This document shows positions 1 through 9,274 of a DNA stretch of 64,000 nucleotides, piece by piece. Position numbers and translations under genes: made by a program. The notes below the pieces were generated by a model that saw only the letters and a program-made list of their open reading frames with translations, searched no databases and had not been told where the DNA came from. Origin of the DNA: Prevotella sp. (lineage in GTDB: Bacteria; Bacteroidota; Bacteroidia; Bacteroidales; Dysgonomonadaceae); assembly GCA_031285905.1 (NCBI GenBank), contig JAITVH010000152.1:1-64000 (forward strand), read 5' to 3'. The first letter of the stretch is position 1. Every line of letters starts with the position of its first letter.

Positions 1-1
1 G

Positions 2-1057
2 GATGAGCCTACAAACCATCTCGATATAGAATCTATAGGATGGCTCGAAGATTTCATAGTGACGCAGGCCAAAGCAGTCGTTTTGATCTCCCACGACAGG
101 GCTTTTATAGATGCGGTGACAACCCGTACGATAGAACTTACGATGGGACGTATCTACGACTATAAAGTAAATTATAGTAAATATGTTGAGTTAAGACAGG
201 AACGCCGCCAGCAGCAAATTCATGCATGGGAAGCACAACAGAAACAGATTGCTGAAATTGAAGAATTTATCGAACGGTTTAGGGCACAAGCCGCAAAAGC
301 TGTATTGGTACAAAGCCGCATCCGTCAATTGGAAAAAATGGAACGGGTAGAGATAGATGAAGAAGATAAATCGCAAGTCCGTATTCGCTTCCAACCTGCT
401 ACCCGTTCAGGGACTTATCCTTTGACAGTGGACATGGTAACAAAAAAATATGACGATTATCTGGTGTTTGAGAATGCAAACCTGATGATTGAAAGAGGTG
501 AAAAGATCGCTCTAGCTGGAAAAAACGGGGAGGGAAAATCGACGTTTATTAAATGCGCGATGGGTGAAACTCCATATAATGGGGATATTATGCTTGGTCA
601 TAATGTTGAAGTCGGCTATTTTGCACAAAACCAGGCAGATCTGCTGGATGAAGACCTTACTGTATTTGAGACTATCGACAGAGTTGCAGAGGGAGATATA
701 CGCACGCAGATACGGAGTATATTAGGTGCGTTCATGTTTAACAGGGATGATTCTGAGAAGAAAGTGAAAGTGTTATCCGGCGGAGAGAGAACCCGCCTGG
801 CAATGATAAAGCTACTGCTCGAACCTGTCAATCTTTTGATATTGGATGAGCCTACGAATCACCTCGACCTAAAAACCAAAGAGATATTGAAAAATGCTTT
901 ACTGGATTATGATGGTACAATCATATTGGTATCGCATGACCGTGATTTTCTTGATGGGCTTGTTACCAAAGTGTATGAGTTTTCTGACAAGAAAGTAAGG
1001 GAGCATATTGGCGGAATAAAAGATTTTCTGGCCAAAAAGAAGGCTTTAACATCTTAA
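2..1057 (+). CDS. ABC-F family ATPase, 5'-truncated by the window edge
   Basis: This is the C-terminal part of a tandem-ABC soluble ATPase of the ABC-F type, a family that acts on ribosomes rather than in membranes. The open frame continues to the window edge. Its first residues are DEPTNHLD, the Walker B of the first ABC domain, so the GTG at 59 is not the true start. After the H-loop (LISHDR) comes a charged, glutamine-rich helical linker typical of the ABC-F inter-domain arm. The complete second ABC domain follows, with Walker A GKNGEGKST, signature LSGGERTRL, Walker B LLILDEPTNHLD and H-loop LVSHDR. There are no membrane segments. The protein ends shortly after the second domain, without a long C-terminal coiled coil. 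Which subfamily it belongs to cannot be decided without the N-terminus. Confidence 0.93.
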   Translation, partial: DEPTNHLDIESIGWLEDFIVTQAKAVVLISHDRAFIDAVTTRTIELTMGRIYDYKVNYSKYVELRQERRQQQIHAWEAQQKQIAEIEEFIERFRAQAAKAVLVQSRIRQLEKMERVEIDEEDKSQVRIRFQPATRSGTYPLTVDMVTKKYDDYLVFENANLMIERGEKIALAGKNGEGKSTFIKCAMGETPYNGDIMLGHNVEVGYFAQNQADLLDEDLTVFETIDRVAEGDIRTQIRSILGAFMFNRDDSEKKVKVLSGGERTRLAMIKLLLEPVNLLILDEPTNHLDLKTKEILKNALLDYDGTIILVSHDRDFLDGLVTKVYEFSDKKVREHIGGIKDFLAKKKALTS

Positions 1058-1061
1058 TTCC

Positions 1062-1091
1062 TTGTTTGTGTTAATATTTTATATACTTTTG
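1062..1091 (+). promoter_or_regulatory. Bacteroidota-type promoter for the lipoprotein at 1135
   Basis: A TTG at 1062-1064 lies 19 bases before TACTTTTG (1084-1091), which fits the -7 consensus TAnnTTTG. It would start transcription about 40 bases before the ATG at 1135. Confidence 0.6.
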
Positions 1092-1134
1092 CATTGTTGT
1101 AAAAATTACATAAAACTACAAAAAATTACTTAAC

Positions 1135-1620
1135 ATGAAAAAAGTATTATTTTCTTTACTTGCAGTTGCTATTATCATGGTTTCGTGTGGCGGAGCCGAT
1201 CCTGTAAAATTTAACGATGCTCTTGTTAAAGCGAATACAGTTATCAGCGAAGTTAGCTCAAACTACGATAGCGAGCTGTCAGATGCTATTAATTCGGAAG
1301 CTTTTGATAAGATTTCTACTTTGACAGACAGCGCTTTGGTTAAGATTAAAGCAGAAATAGAAACTGTTAAAAATCTGGATGCACCTAAAGGTGGAGAGAA
1401 GTTCAAAGAAACAGCTATTAAGACTTATGAAAGCTTGAGTACTTTAGTGGAAACAGGAAAGAAATTCTCAACTCTTACAGCAGAGTCTTCAGAAGAGCAA
1501 TTCGATGGCATCAATAAGGAATACACAGCAAAAATGGAAGAATATTCTAAAGTATTCCAGGAGCTGGTAGATGTTCAGATGGAATATGCTAAAGAAGCCG
1601 GATATAAAGTGAATAACTAA
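1135..1620 (+). CDS. Small predicted lipoprotein of unknown function
   Basis: This 161-residue protein begins with a hydrophobic signal peptide and a lipobox ending in Ser-Cys at Cys18 (MVSCG), so it should be lipid-anchored in the envelope. The mature part is rich in Lys, Glu, Ser and Thr. It reads as a mostly helical, soluble domain with no catalytic motif I recognise. It has its own upstream promoter and ends in a strong hairpin, so it is probably monocistronic. I do not recognise a named family; the function is unknown. Confidence 0.8.
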   Translation: MKKVLFSLLAVAIIMVSCGGADPVKFNDALVKANTVISEVSSNYDSELSDAINSEAFDKISTLTDSALVKIKAEIETVKNLDAPKGGEKFKETAIKTYESLSTLVETGKKFSTLTAESSEEQFDGINKEYTAKMEEYSKVFQELVDVQMEYAKEAGYKVNN

Positions 1621-1643
1621 AAAGTTATAAGCTTTGTACAAAA

Positions 1644-1674
1644 AATAAGCCTGTGGTTTGGTCACGGGCTTATT
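1644..1674. terminator. Bidirectional intrinsic terminator
   Basis: A 12-bp stem (1644-1655 with 1663-1674, one G:T wobble) has an A-run on its left and a T-run on its right. It lies between two convergent genes, so it can stop transcription from both the lipoprotein and terC. Confidence 0.85.
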
Positions 1675-1687
1675 TTTTTAGTATGAA

Positions 1688-2518
1688 TTATTTCTTGTCT
1701 TCTTTAATTATCTCAGAATCTTTCAGTTTTACCGGAACCGATTTCTTTCGTAGCTTCATATTCAGAAACTCCACTAATAAAGAGAATGCTATGGCGAAGT
1801 AGATATAACCTTTAGGTATTTCACCAACTACTGTTCCGAATATTGAGATTTGCGAAAGATGAGCCGATTCAACAAGTAACATTACTCCTATCAAAATGAG
1901 GAAAGACAGCCCAAGCATCTGAATAGTGGGATGTTCATTTACAAACTTACTGACAGGGCCGGAAAATAATAACATAATTAATACGGCGATAACAACGGCC
2001 GTTACCATGATGGTCATAGCTCCTGTATACCCAAATTCGTTGAAGCTGACTAATCCGACAGCTGTAAGTACGCTATCGAACGAGAATACAATATCGAGGG
2101 CTACGATCTGTACAATCACACCTATAAAGTTATTTCTTGATTTTCCTTGTACAGCATCGCTTTCTCCTTCAAGTTTGTGATGTATTTCCGTTACGCTCTT
2201 ATATAGAAGAAACAGCCCTCCTATTCCAATAATAATACTTTGTCCGGAGATGGAACCATCGAACCAGACAGTGTCAAAAGAGAATATCGGCTTCGTTAAT
2301 TTCATTAACAGGGAAATGCAGAACAGTAAACCGATACGAAATAACATGGCAAGTAGAAGCCCTACCATTCGTGCACGCGGCTGTTGTTCTTTTGGCAGTT
2401 TAGATGAAATAATAGATAAGAAAACAATATTGTCTATACCCAAGACTATTTCAAGAAAGGTGAGGGTAAGCAAAGCGACCCAGGCACTGGGTAAAAGAAA
2501 AGTCTGTAAAATCTCCAT
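1688..2518 (-). CDS. TerC family integral membrane protein
   Basis: This 276-residue polytopic membrane protein has about seven hydrophobic segments. It carries the two TerC signatures: GIDNIVFLSIIS near residue 27 and DIVFSFDSVLTAVG near residue 140. The acidic residues inside these membrane segments are typical of the family, which is linked to metal-ion (often manganese) export or metalation of exported proteins and, in some members, tellurium resistance. The C-terminus is short, basic and hydrophilic; there is no CBS domain. It stands alone between convergent and divergent neighbours. Family assignment is confident; the substrate is not known from sequence. Confidence 0.92.
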   Translation of the reverse strand: MEILQTFLLPSAWVALLTLTFLEIVLGIDNIVFLSIISSKLPKEQQPRARMVGLLLAMLFRIGLLFCISLLMKLTKPIFSFDTVWFDGSISGQSIIIGIGGLFLLYKSVTEIHHKLEGESDAVQGKSRNNFIGVIVQIVALDIVFSFDSVLTAVGLVSFNEFGYTGAMTIMVTAVVIAVLIMLLFSGPVSKFVNEHPTIQMLGLSFLILIGVMLLVESAHLSQISIFGTVVGEIPKGYIYFAIAFSLLVEFLNMKLRKKSVPVKLKDSEIIKEDKK

Positions 2519-2670
2519 ATAAATTTTTTAGGCAAAAATAATAAAGAAATTACCAATTTATCCGGCTTTTTCCAGATATTATTAATATCTATTTTTTCAC
2601 ATTCTTGTATATATGAAATAGTGTTGCCTTTTTCTCCGTATCTTTAGCTTTCCAAACATTGATATATTTT

Positions 2671-3900
2671 ATGGGTAAGAAGAAAAAGATAATTAATGAT
2701 CCGGTATTTGGATTTATCACTATACCAACCGATTTCTTATATAATCTGGTTCAGCACCCCTATCTTCAGCGACTGAACAGAATCAAGCAGATGGGACTTG
2801 CCTATATGGTATACCCTGGAGCGCAACATACCCGGCTGCATCATTCAATCGGGGCTATGTACCTGATGAGTGAAGCTGTTACAAATCTTCGGGCTAAAGG
2901 ACATGATGTTACCGAAGATGAAGCTAACGGAGCTATGGCTTGTATTTTACTCCATGATGTGGGACACGGGCCATTCTCTCATGCGTTGGAATATACACTG
3001 ATGAATGGAATACATCATGAAGACCTTTCGCTGATGTTAATGGAGGAGTTAAATAAGGAACTTAATGGGGCATTAGATATATGTATATCAATATTTAAAA
3101 ACGAATATCCGAAGAAATTTCTTCATCAATTGGTGAGTGGGCAATTGGATGTTGATCGTCTGGATTACCTGCGACGCGACAGTTTTTTTACAGGAGTAAC
3201 GGAGGGGAACATCGGTTCTGCCCGTATCATAAAAATGATGGATGTAAGGAATGATAATCTGGTAGTAGAAGCTAAAGGAATTTATTCTATTGAAAACTTC
3301 CTGACATCCCGGCGGCTGATGTACTGGCAGGTATATTTGCATAAGACAGCTGTTGCAGCCGAAAAAATGCTGATCAAAACGCTCATGCGGGCAAAAGAAC
3401 TAACGGATAAAGGTGCGATATTATTTGGGTCTCCTTCCCTACTCTATTTTCTGACAAATAAAGTAAGCATAGATCATCTCAAGAGTAATAAAGAGGAGGT
3501 ATTACATCATTTTACCAATCTGGATGACAATGATATATGGTGTGCCCTGAAAGTATGGTCTACACATAAAGATTCTGTCCTATCCAAATTGAGTTCGGGG
3601 CTTATAAACCGCAGGTTATTCAAGATAGAAATAACGAGTGGGCCTATGTCCGAAAGTGAGATTGCTAAATATACAGAGCGATACAGGCAGGCTTTCGATG
3701 AACTAACGGATGATGATATCACTTATTTCTATTCCTCTAACAAAATATTTACCAATATGTATACAGAGGAAGATGACAATATATCCATATTGTATAATGA
3801 CGGTACAATCAAGGATATTTCGGAAGCCTCGGATATGCTGAATATTCAGTTATTATCAAAGAAGGTTGAAAAGTATTACTTTTCTTATTTGAAAGTATAA
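2671..3900 (+). CDS. HD-domain phosphohydrolase (dGTPase/YwfO-like)
   Basis: This is a 409-residue cytoplasmic HD-superfamily protein. The metal-binding pattern is visible as TRLHHSIG near residue 56 and HDVGHGPFSH near residue 95, with a later aspartate in QLDVDRLDY. The N-terminal INDPVFGFI stretch is typical of the dNTP triphosphohydrolase-like YwfO group. I prefer the ATG at 2671 over the in-frame TTG at 2659, because the next residues (MGKKKK) look like a natural N-terminus. Only 3 bases separate it from tilS, so the two are probably co-transcribed. The substrate is likely a nucleotide; this is an inference from family membership. Confidence 0.88.
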   Translation: MGKKKKIINDPVFGFITIPTDFLYNLVQHPYLQRLNRIKQMGLAYMVYPGAQHTRLHHSIGAMYLMSEAVTNLRAKGHDVTEDEANGAMACILLHDVGHGPFSHALEYTLMNGIHHEDLSLMLMEELNKELNGALDICISIFKNEYPKKFLHQLVSGQLDVDRLDYLRRDSFFTGVTEGNIGSARIIKMMDVRNDNLVVEAKGIYSIENFLTSRRLMYWQVYLHKTAVAAEKMLIKTLMRAKELTDKGAILFGSPSLLYFLTNKVSIDHLKSNKEEVLHHFTNLDDNDIWCALKVWSTHKDSVLSKLSSGLINRRLFKIEITSGPMSESEIAKYTERYRQAFDELTDDDITYFYSSNKIFTNMYTEEDDNISILYNDGTIKDISEASDMLNIQLLSKKVEKYYFSYLKV

Positions 3901-3903
3901 AAT

Positions 3904-5235
3904 ATGAGTCTGGAAAAAGTAGAGCGGTTTATAGTAGAAAATGGTCTGTTGCAGGGCGGAGAAAAAGTAATAGCAGGTGTGAGTGGCGGAGCTGACTCTG
4001 TAGCCTTATTGGATATATTGCATGCATTCAAGATTGAGTGCGTGGTAGCTCATTGTAATTTTCACTTGCGAGGTGAAGAATCGAACCGGGATGCTTTTTT
4101 TGTAGAAGAATTATGTCAAAAATACAATCTTAAGTTTGAACGGATAGACTTTGATACGGAAGTACATGCTAGGCTAAATTCTATATCTATTGAAATGGCT
4201 GCGCGGGAGTTGCGTTACAATTGGTTCGAAGAATTAAGAAAAATACATTTGGCCGATAAAATAGCTATAGCTCATCATCAGGATGATTCGGTGGAAACAA
4301 TATTATTGAATCTTACCCGTGGAACAGGAATAAAAGGACTCACGGGGATTGCTCCCATGAATGGTTATATTATCCGTCCGTTGTTGTGCATGAAACGGAA
4401 TGATATACTGAAATATCTGCAAGAAAGAAAACTTACTTATGTGGATGACAGTACTAACAGCGAAGACCTGTATACCAGAAATAAAATAAGACTGAATATA
4501 TTACCGATGCTAGAAAGTATTAATCCTTCAGCTAAGGATGCAATTCTACGTACTGCCGAAAATCTGAAACAAGTTTCGAATATATACCGGATGTATATAG
4601 ATCAGGTAACAAAGGAAATATTTAAAGAAGAGAAAATTAATATCTCTTTGCTGGTGCAATATATGGAACCGGAAGCCCTTTTGTTTGAAATATTATCTCC
4701 TTATGGATTTAACCCGGCTACGATCAGGCGAATATTTCTATCGATAATAAGCCAGTCAGGGAAAATCTTCCACTCGGACACACATGAATTATTGAAGGAC
4801 AGGGGATTCCTGATATTAAAGAAAAAAGAAGGGATGGGTATAGAAAGTTTCAATATTCATGAAGATGATAGTGAATTAACCTATCCTATTCCATTAGAGA
4901 TAGAGAGAATTCTGCTGGAAGGGCGTTTTACAATAGAAAAGAATCCAGCCATATTATATTCCGATGCCGGAAAAGTTAGTTATCCTTTAGTACTGAGGCG
5001 TTGGAAAAAAGGGGATTGGTTTGTTCCATTTGGTATGAAAGGAAAAAAGAAAATAAGTGATTATTTTACAGATCACAAGTTTAGTCTCTTTGACAAAGAA
5101 TCGGCATGGCTTCTATGTTCCGGTGATGATATTGTCTGGCTTGTAGGGCATCGATCTGATGATAGATTCAGGATAGACAGTGATACTAAAGAGGTGCTGA
5201 AAATAAGTATTCTTAATAAAGATATGAAAATGTAA
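3904..5235 (+). CDS. tilS: tRNA(Ile)-lysidine synthetase
   Basis: TilS ATP-dependently attaches lysine to C34 of the tRNA-Ile that reads AUA codons. The 443-residue length is normal. The N-terminal PP-loop is clear: SGGADSVALLD at about residues 26-36, followed by HCNFHLRG and later HHQDD (about residue 128) and TRGTG. The C-terminal part ends in the TilS C domain region (KKKISDYFTDHK near residue 380). The gene follows the HD hydrolase by 3 bases and is followed by repeat A1. This is an essential housekeeping function. Confidence 0.96.
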   Translation: MSLEKVERFIVENGLLQGGEKVIAGVSGGADSVALLDILHAFKIECVVAHCNFHLRGEESNRDAFFVEELCQKYNLKFERIDFDTEVHARLNSISIEMAARELRYNWFEELRKIHLADKIAIAHHQDDSVETILLNLTRGTGIKGLTGIAPMNGYIIRPLLCMKRNDILKYLQERKLTYVDDSTNSEDLYTRNKIRLNILPMLESINPSAKDAILRTAENLKQVSNIYRMYIDQVTKEIFKEEKINISLLVQYMEPEALLFEILSPYGFNPATIRRIFLSIISQSGKIFHSDTHELLKDRGFLILKKKEGMGIESFNIHEDDSELTYPIPLEIERILLEGRFTIEKNPAILYSDAGKVSYPLVLRRWKKGDWFVPFGMKGKKKISDYFTDHKFSLFDKESAWLLCSGDDIVWLVGHRSDDRFRIDSDTKEVLKISILNKDMKM

Positions 5236-5249
5236 TCTTTTTTTTATGG

Positions 5250-5341
5250 ATTTATCTATAGTATATCGATGAACTAATTAGTCAATATGTCGATGTGCCA
5301 ATGAGAAAAATGTGTAACCTTTGTTACCTTTTAGTTAAAAT
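5250..5341 (+). repeat. Dispersed repeat family A, copy A1
   Basis: The element starts with TTTATCTATAG and a module containing two degenerate copies of TCGATGnnc-type words. It ends with the core GTAACCTTTGTTACC (a GTAAC/GTTAC hairpin) and TTTTAGTTAAAAT (5311-5341). The front module (about 55 bp) is the same as in copy A3 at 49661. It lies downstream of tilS, in the same sense, and upstream of a GH92 gene. Confidence 0.85.
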
Positions 5342-5385
5342 TTATTTTATCCATTATTTTTTTCATTCTTTGAATTAAAAAATAT

Positions 5386-5413
5386 TTTGTATCTAATTTT
5401 TTCTGTAAGTTTG
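5386..5413 (+). promoter_or_regulatory. Putative promoter of the first GH92 gene
   Basis: TTTG (5386-5389) is followed, after 16 bases, by TAAGTTTG (5406-5413), which matches TAnnTTTG. The spacer is slightly short, so this is a moderate call. Confidence 0.45.
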
Positions 5414-5444
5414 TAAGAATGTTTGAACATTATATTTTATACTT

Positions 5445-7787
5445 ATGACTATGAAAAAATACCTGTTTCTATTAGTTATTTCAGGTCTATTCCTGAGTTG
5501 TGATTCTGAAAAAGAGGATTTGACACAGTTTGTTGATCCGAATATTGGAACTGCACATAGCAGATGGTTCTTCTACACCCCAGCAGCAGTACCTTTTGGT
5601 ATGGCAAAGGTTGCACCCTCAACAAATGGCAGTTATGGCAATCGCAGCGGATGGGAAGCTGTGGGATATGATGAACGGCATACATCCATTGAGGGTTTTC
5701 CCAACCTCCATGAATTTCAGGTGGGTGGCATTACATTTGCTCCTACCGTGGGAAAATTGCAGACTATTCCGGGTAAACTGGAAGATGTAAACAGCGGTTA
5801 CCGTTCTAATTTTGACCGAAAAGATGAGTTCGCTACCGCGGGTTATTATTCTGTAATACTGAAAGATTATGGTGTAAAGGCAGAATTAACCGCAACTGAG
5901 CGTGTAGGCTTCCACCGCTATACTTTCCCTAAATCAGAGGAGTCGAATATTATATTCGATATAGGCCGAAGGATGGGAGAAAGCGGACAAGTGGTGGATG
6001 CAGAGGTGAAGATTGTAGATGAAAACCGCATTGAGGGTTATGTGATCACCAGGCCTGAATATGTGAAGAAGTATCAAAGTGAAGCAACCGTAAACATGTA
6101 CTTCTCAGCAACTGTGGATAAAGCTCCCAAGTCTTTCGGTACCTTTATCTATGAAGATATAAAGCCCGGACAAAAAGAAGTGAAAGGCATTGGATCAGGA
6201 GCATATCTGACGTTTGAAACAAAAGAGAATGAGCAGGTTAACTTTAAGGTTGGTCTCTCATATACCTCTGTTGAGAATGCACGTCTTAATCTGGAATCGG
6301 AAGCTAAGAATCTATCGTTCGACAAAGCTAAGAAGCAGGCGATAGATACTTGGAATGACTATCTGGGACGTATCATTGTAGACGGTGGGAAACACGAAGA
6401 TAAAGTGAAATTCTATACAGGGCTTTTCCATGCTTTGTTGGGACGTGGCCTGGCGAGCGATATTAATGGAGCCTATCCGAAGAATGATGGTACTATAGGA
6501 CAAATTGAATTGGATGCAAAAGGAAAACCAATTCATAACCATTATAATACGGATGCCATCTGGGGAGCGTTCTGGAATCTCACTCAATTATGGGCGATTG
6601 CTTATCCCGAATATTATGCCGATTGGATACAAAGCCAATTATTGGTATATAAGGATGCCGGATGGCTTGGTGATGGCATAGCTAATAGTAAATATGTATC
6701 GGGAGTAGGAACCAATTTCACCAGTCTGGCTATTGCCGCTGCATATAATGTGGGCATCCGCAATTTTGATGTAGAACTAGGCTATGAGGCATCCCGTAAA
6801 AATGAGTTGGAGTGGAAAGATCGCATCCGGGGAGCCGGGAAGATGGATGTGGGAGTATTTGTAGAAAAGGGATTTAGCCCATATATTTCCCCGCAGGAAG
6901 CAGGGATACCCAGCGAACTGATGACGAATGGTTCGGGATTTGGTACATCTCATACGCTGGAATATGCATTCAGTTGCTATGCTGTAGCCCAATATGCAAA
7001 AGCACTTGGTAAAACAGATGATTATGAGCAACTATCACGGCTATCCAAAAGCTGGAAGTTAGTTTATGATCCTTCAGTAAAGTTCATGCGCCCGAGAAAT
7101 ATTGACGGAAACTTTATTGAAAACTTTGATCCATCACGTCCATGGGTAGGATTTCAGGAAGGTAATGCATGGCAATATACTTTCTATGTACCGCACGATG
7201 CCGAAGAACTTGTTGCTACGCTGGGAGAAGATGAATTTAATAACCGTCTGGACAGTATCTTCACGATTTCACAACAGGCAATATTTGGAGGGGGAACCAA
7301 TATTGATGCTTTTGCCGGATTGCAAGGATTATATAATCATGGTAATCAACCCAACCTGCATATTTCATGGTTATTCAATTTCTCAGGCAGGCCTGACTTA
7401 AGTCAGAAATGGGTACGTGCTATCTGTAATGAGTTTTATGGTACAGAAGGCGTTCATGGTTATGGTTATGGACAGGATGAAGATCAAGGGCAATTGGGAG
7501 CCTGGTATGTATTGGCAGCAATAGGACTATTCGATGTAAAAGCACTGACAGCTCCTAATCCTTCATTTCAAATCGGAAGCCCGTTATTTGATAAGGTAAC
7601 AATCAAGCTGCCATCAAATGTACGGAAAGGAGAGTTTGTGATCGAAGCAATCAATAATTCAGATCAAAATACATATATACAAGATGTTGTGTTAAACGAC
7701 AAGACACTTAATAAACTGGAACTACCATATTCGGAACTGATAAATGGTGGTACGTTGAAATTGAATATGGGAACCGAACCTAAATAA
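5445..7787 (+). CDS. GH92 family glycoside hydrolase, surface lipoprotein (alpha-mannosidase type)
   Basis: This 780-residue protein belongs to GH92, calcium-dependent exo-alpha-mannosidases. A signal peptide ends in a lipobox (LFLSC), and the residues after Cys are acidic (DSEKED), like the lipoprotein export signal that sends Bacteroidota lipoproteins to the cell surface. The mature protein opens with FVDPNIGT, typical of the family. The acid-bearing motif QEGNAWQY is near residue 572, followed by FYVPHD. The region equivalent to the usual NDDxGQ motif reads DEDQGQ at residues 678-683, so this is a divergent member. The ATG at 5451 (MKKYLF) is an equally plausible start. A second GH92 lies at 49997; both are preceded by a family A repeat. 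Confidence 0.9.
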   Translation: MTMKKYLFLLVISGLFLSCDSEKEDLTQFVDPNIGTAHSRWFFYTPAAVPFGMAKVAPSTNGSYGNRSGWEAVGYDERHTSIEGFPNLHEFQVGGITFAPTVGKLQTIPGKLEDVNSGYRSNFDRKDEFATAGYYSVILKDYGVKAELTATERVGFHRYTFPKSEESNIIFDIGRRMGESGQVVDAEVKIVDENRIEGYVITRPEYVKKYQSEATVNMYFSATVDKAPKSFGTFIYEDIKPGQKEVKGIGSGAYLTFETKENEQVNFKVGLSYTSVENARLNLESEAKNLSFDKAKKQAIDTWNDYLGRIIVDGGKHEDKVKFYTGLFHALLGRGLASDINGAYPKNDGTIGQIELDAKGKPIHNHYNTDAIWGAFWNLTQLWAIAYPEYYADWIQSQLLVYKDAGWLGDGIANSKYVSGVGTNFTSLAIAAAYNVGIRNFDVELGYEASRKNELEWKDRIRGAGKMDVGVFVEKGFSPYISPQEAGIPSELMTNGSGFGTSHTLEYAFSCYAVAQYAKALGKTDDYEQLSRLSKSWKLVYDPSVKFMRPRNIDGNFIENFDPSRPWVGFQEGNAWQYTFYVPHDAEELVATLGEDEFNNRLDSIFTISQQAIFGGGTNIDAFAGLQGLYNHGNQPNLHISWLFNFSGRPDLSQKWVRAICNEFYGTEGVHGYGYGQDEDQGQLGAWYVLAAIGLFDVKALTAPNPSFQIGSPLFDKVTIKLPSNVRKGEFVIEAINNSDQNTYIQDVVLNDKTLNKLELPYSELINGGTLKLNMGTEPK

Positions 7788-7807
7788 TATTATATATTGT
7801 AAACAAT

Positions 7808-7837
7808 AACAGGGATGCCGATTTCGGTATCCCTGTT
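7808..7837. terminator. Terminator hairpin between convergent genes
   Basis: A 13-bp stem (7808-7820 with 7825-7837, one G:T wobble) with an ATTT loop lies between the GH92 and the DUF3472-type gene. T-tracts are weak on both sides, so it may act as an mRNA 3'-end stabiliser as well. Confidence 0.65.
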
Positions 7838-7859
7838 GTGTATTAATAAATCTACAGCA

Positions 7860-9155
7860 TTATTTGGTTGGTAGTTTCTTCAAGTTGATCTTTGGTTTAA
7901 CATCTCCTTGCGTACTGCGGTCGAATACTGTATGATAGACTGTGTTTTCGTCAAAGAATCCACAATTTTGAAGGTAGAAACGATTGCCGTCTGCCCCACC
8001 CTGATAATCCTGCCTTACACCGGCATTTGCTGTCGCATCGTACGTAAAACGGCCTTGTGTAACAGGTATCCATTTTCCTTTGTTTGTTACAGCCCATTGA
8101 TTACCAAACTGTACTTTACGAGTTATATATCCCTGCTCAGGTATAAAGTTTTCGAGGAAAGAATGTGCTCCTTTATACCAGGTATCAGTTTTAGGACGCA
8201 GGAAACTTGCTATCAATCGCCATCTGCTCTCATCTGTAGCAAAGAAATAAGAGGTAAACATAGTATTGCCTTTACCATCAGGACGAATACGTGTAAGGAA
8301 CTTATAGGTATTACCTGCTTTCCACGGGTACTTCAGATAACTTTGCCCACCTGATCCCTCATTACCAAATTCACCGATGTGGACATCTTCGCCACGAGCC
8401 AGCGTCTTAATACGGTCTTCTTCCGGTATTTCATTGGGGTTGTCAGTAGAGAACGGACTCCATACCGAGAATAAGATTCTCCTTTCAGTCTCGCTATTAG
8501 CCTGCATGCCGAAATAGCCGCCACTAAAGCCATTGGACATATAATAGGATCCTATCACATCCTGACCTTCCGGTACAGTGACTTCATTGTAGAACCATTC
8601 GATGGTTTCATTCTCGGGCAGGGTATATCCCATATGTACCGACGGCCCTCTGCGTCCCCAATATGTTTCAAACTCGCGGACGAAATATACAGGTTCTTTT
8701 GCAGCAGTACCGCTGATTACGATATCGGAAATGTCGGCAAAGAACTCGCCTTGTTTAGCTACCCCTTCAAAGTCGATACGGACATAGCCGGATTTACTGA
8801 TTGTGGTACCACATACGGGAATGATAGCCCAGGTTTTGTTCTTTAGTTCTATTACTGTTGGAGATTCATTAACGGTTATTTTAAGCTTTGCCCCATCGCC
8901 GTAAGTTTTTGAGCGGAGAGAAACATACAGTTCCCCGGGGTTACTTACTTTAAACCATGATGAGAATTTCACAGAGGCATCTTTCCATTCGGTGATGCCA
9001 AACTCCTTGATAAAATTGCGAGGCTTGTCATTACTGGTTATGTATGTGTTGCCATGCAAAGGAATACCGATGACCTGTGAACAGCCAGTTCCTTGTGCTG
9101 ATGTATAGCCGCATAGCAATACAAAAGAGAATAAAAGTGTGAGAAATTTGTTCAT
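7860..9155 (-). CDS. Secreted DUF3472/DUF5077-type protein
   Basis: This 431-residue protein has a cleavable signal peptide (FVLLCGYTSAQG). The N-terminal part (about residues 25-150) reads as a carbohydrate-binding-like beta domain of DUF5077 type. The rest, rich in Tyr, Trp and Gly with stretches such as HMGYTLPENE and SYYMSNGFSGGYFGMQ, matches the DUF3472 type. These proteins are found in glycan-degrading Bacteroidota, but I know of no firm activity. It converges on the GH92 gene, which suggests a shared glycan-related role. It has its own promoter. The family call is from recognition of the pattern, not from a search. Confidence 0.75.
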   Translation of the reverse strand: MNKFLTLLFSFVLLCGYTSAQGTGCSQVIGIPLHGNTYITSNDKPRNFIKEFGITEWKDASVKFSSWFKVSNPGELYVSLRSKTYGDGAKLKITVNESPTVIELKNKTWAIIPVCGTTISKSGYVRIDFEGVAKQGEFFADISDIVISGTAAKEPVYFVREFETYWGRRGPSVHMGYTLPENETIEWFYNEVTVPEGQDVIGSYYMSNGFSGGYFGMQANSETERRILFSVWSPFSTDNPNEIPEEDRIKTLARGEDVHIGEFGNEGSGGQSYLKYPWKAGNTYKFLTRIRPDGKGNTMFTSYFFATDESRWRLIASFLRPKTDTWYKGAHSFLENFIPEQGYITRKVQFGNQWAVTNKGKWIPVTQGRFTYDATANAGVRQDYQGGADGNRFYLQNCGFFDENTVYHTVFDRSTQGDVKPKINLKKLPTK

Positions 9156-9190
9156 TACGTTTAATTTAAGGTTTTAGTTAATTAACATCT

Positions 9191-9218
9191 CAAAGATAAG
9201 GCTTTTATGGAAGACAAA
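9191..9218 (-). promoter_or_regulatory. Promoter of the DUF3472-type gene
   Basis: On the minus strand TTTG (9215-9218) precedes TATCTTTG (9191-9198) by 16 bases. The ATG at 9155 is about 30 bases downstream of the expected start. Confidence 0.55.
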
Positions 9219-9222
9219 AGAA

Positions 9223-9250
9223 AAAAGGATTCTTAAATAAGAACCCTTTT
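9223..9250 (-). terminator. Intrinsic terminator of pheT
   Basis: A 13-bp stem (9223-9235 with 9238-9250, one wobble on the minus strand) is followed on the minus strand by TTCTTTTG. It starts 25 bases after the pheT stop codon. Confidence 0.8.
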
Positions 9251-9274
9251 CACATATTTTATAGATGTCTGTTA

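Noticed and set aside
7908-8354. Plus-strand ORF of 148 codons
   Set aside because: Antisense to the DUF3472-type gene, which has a signal peptide and coherent domain pattern.
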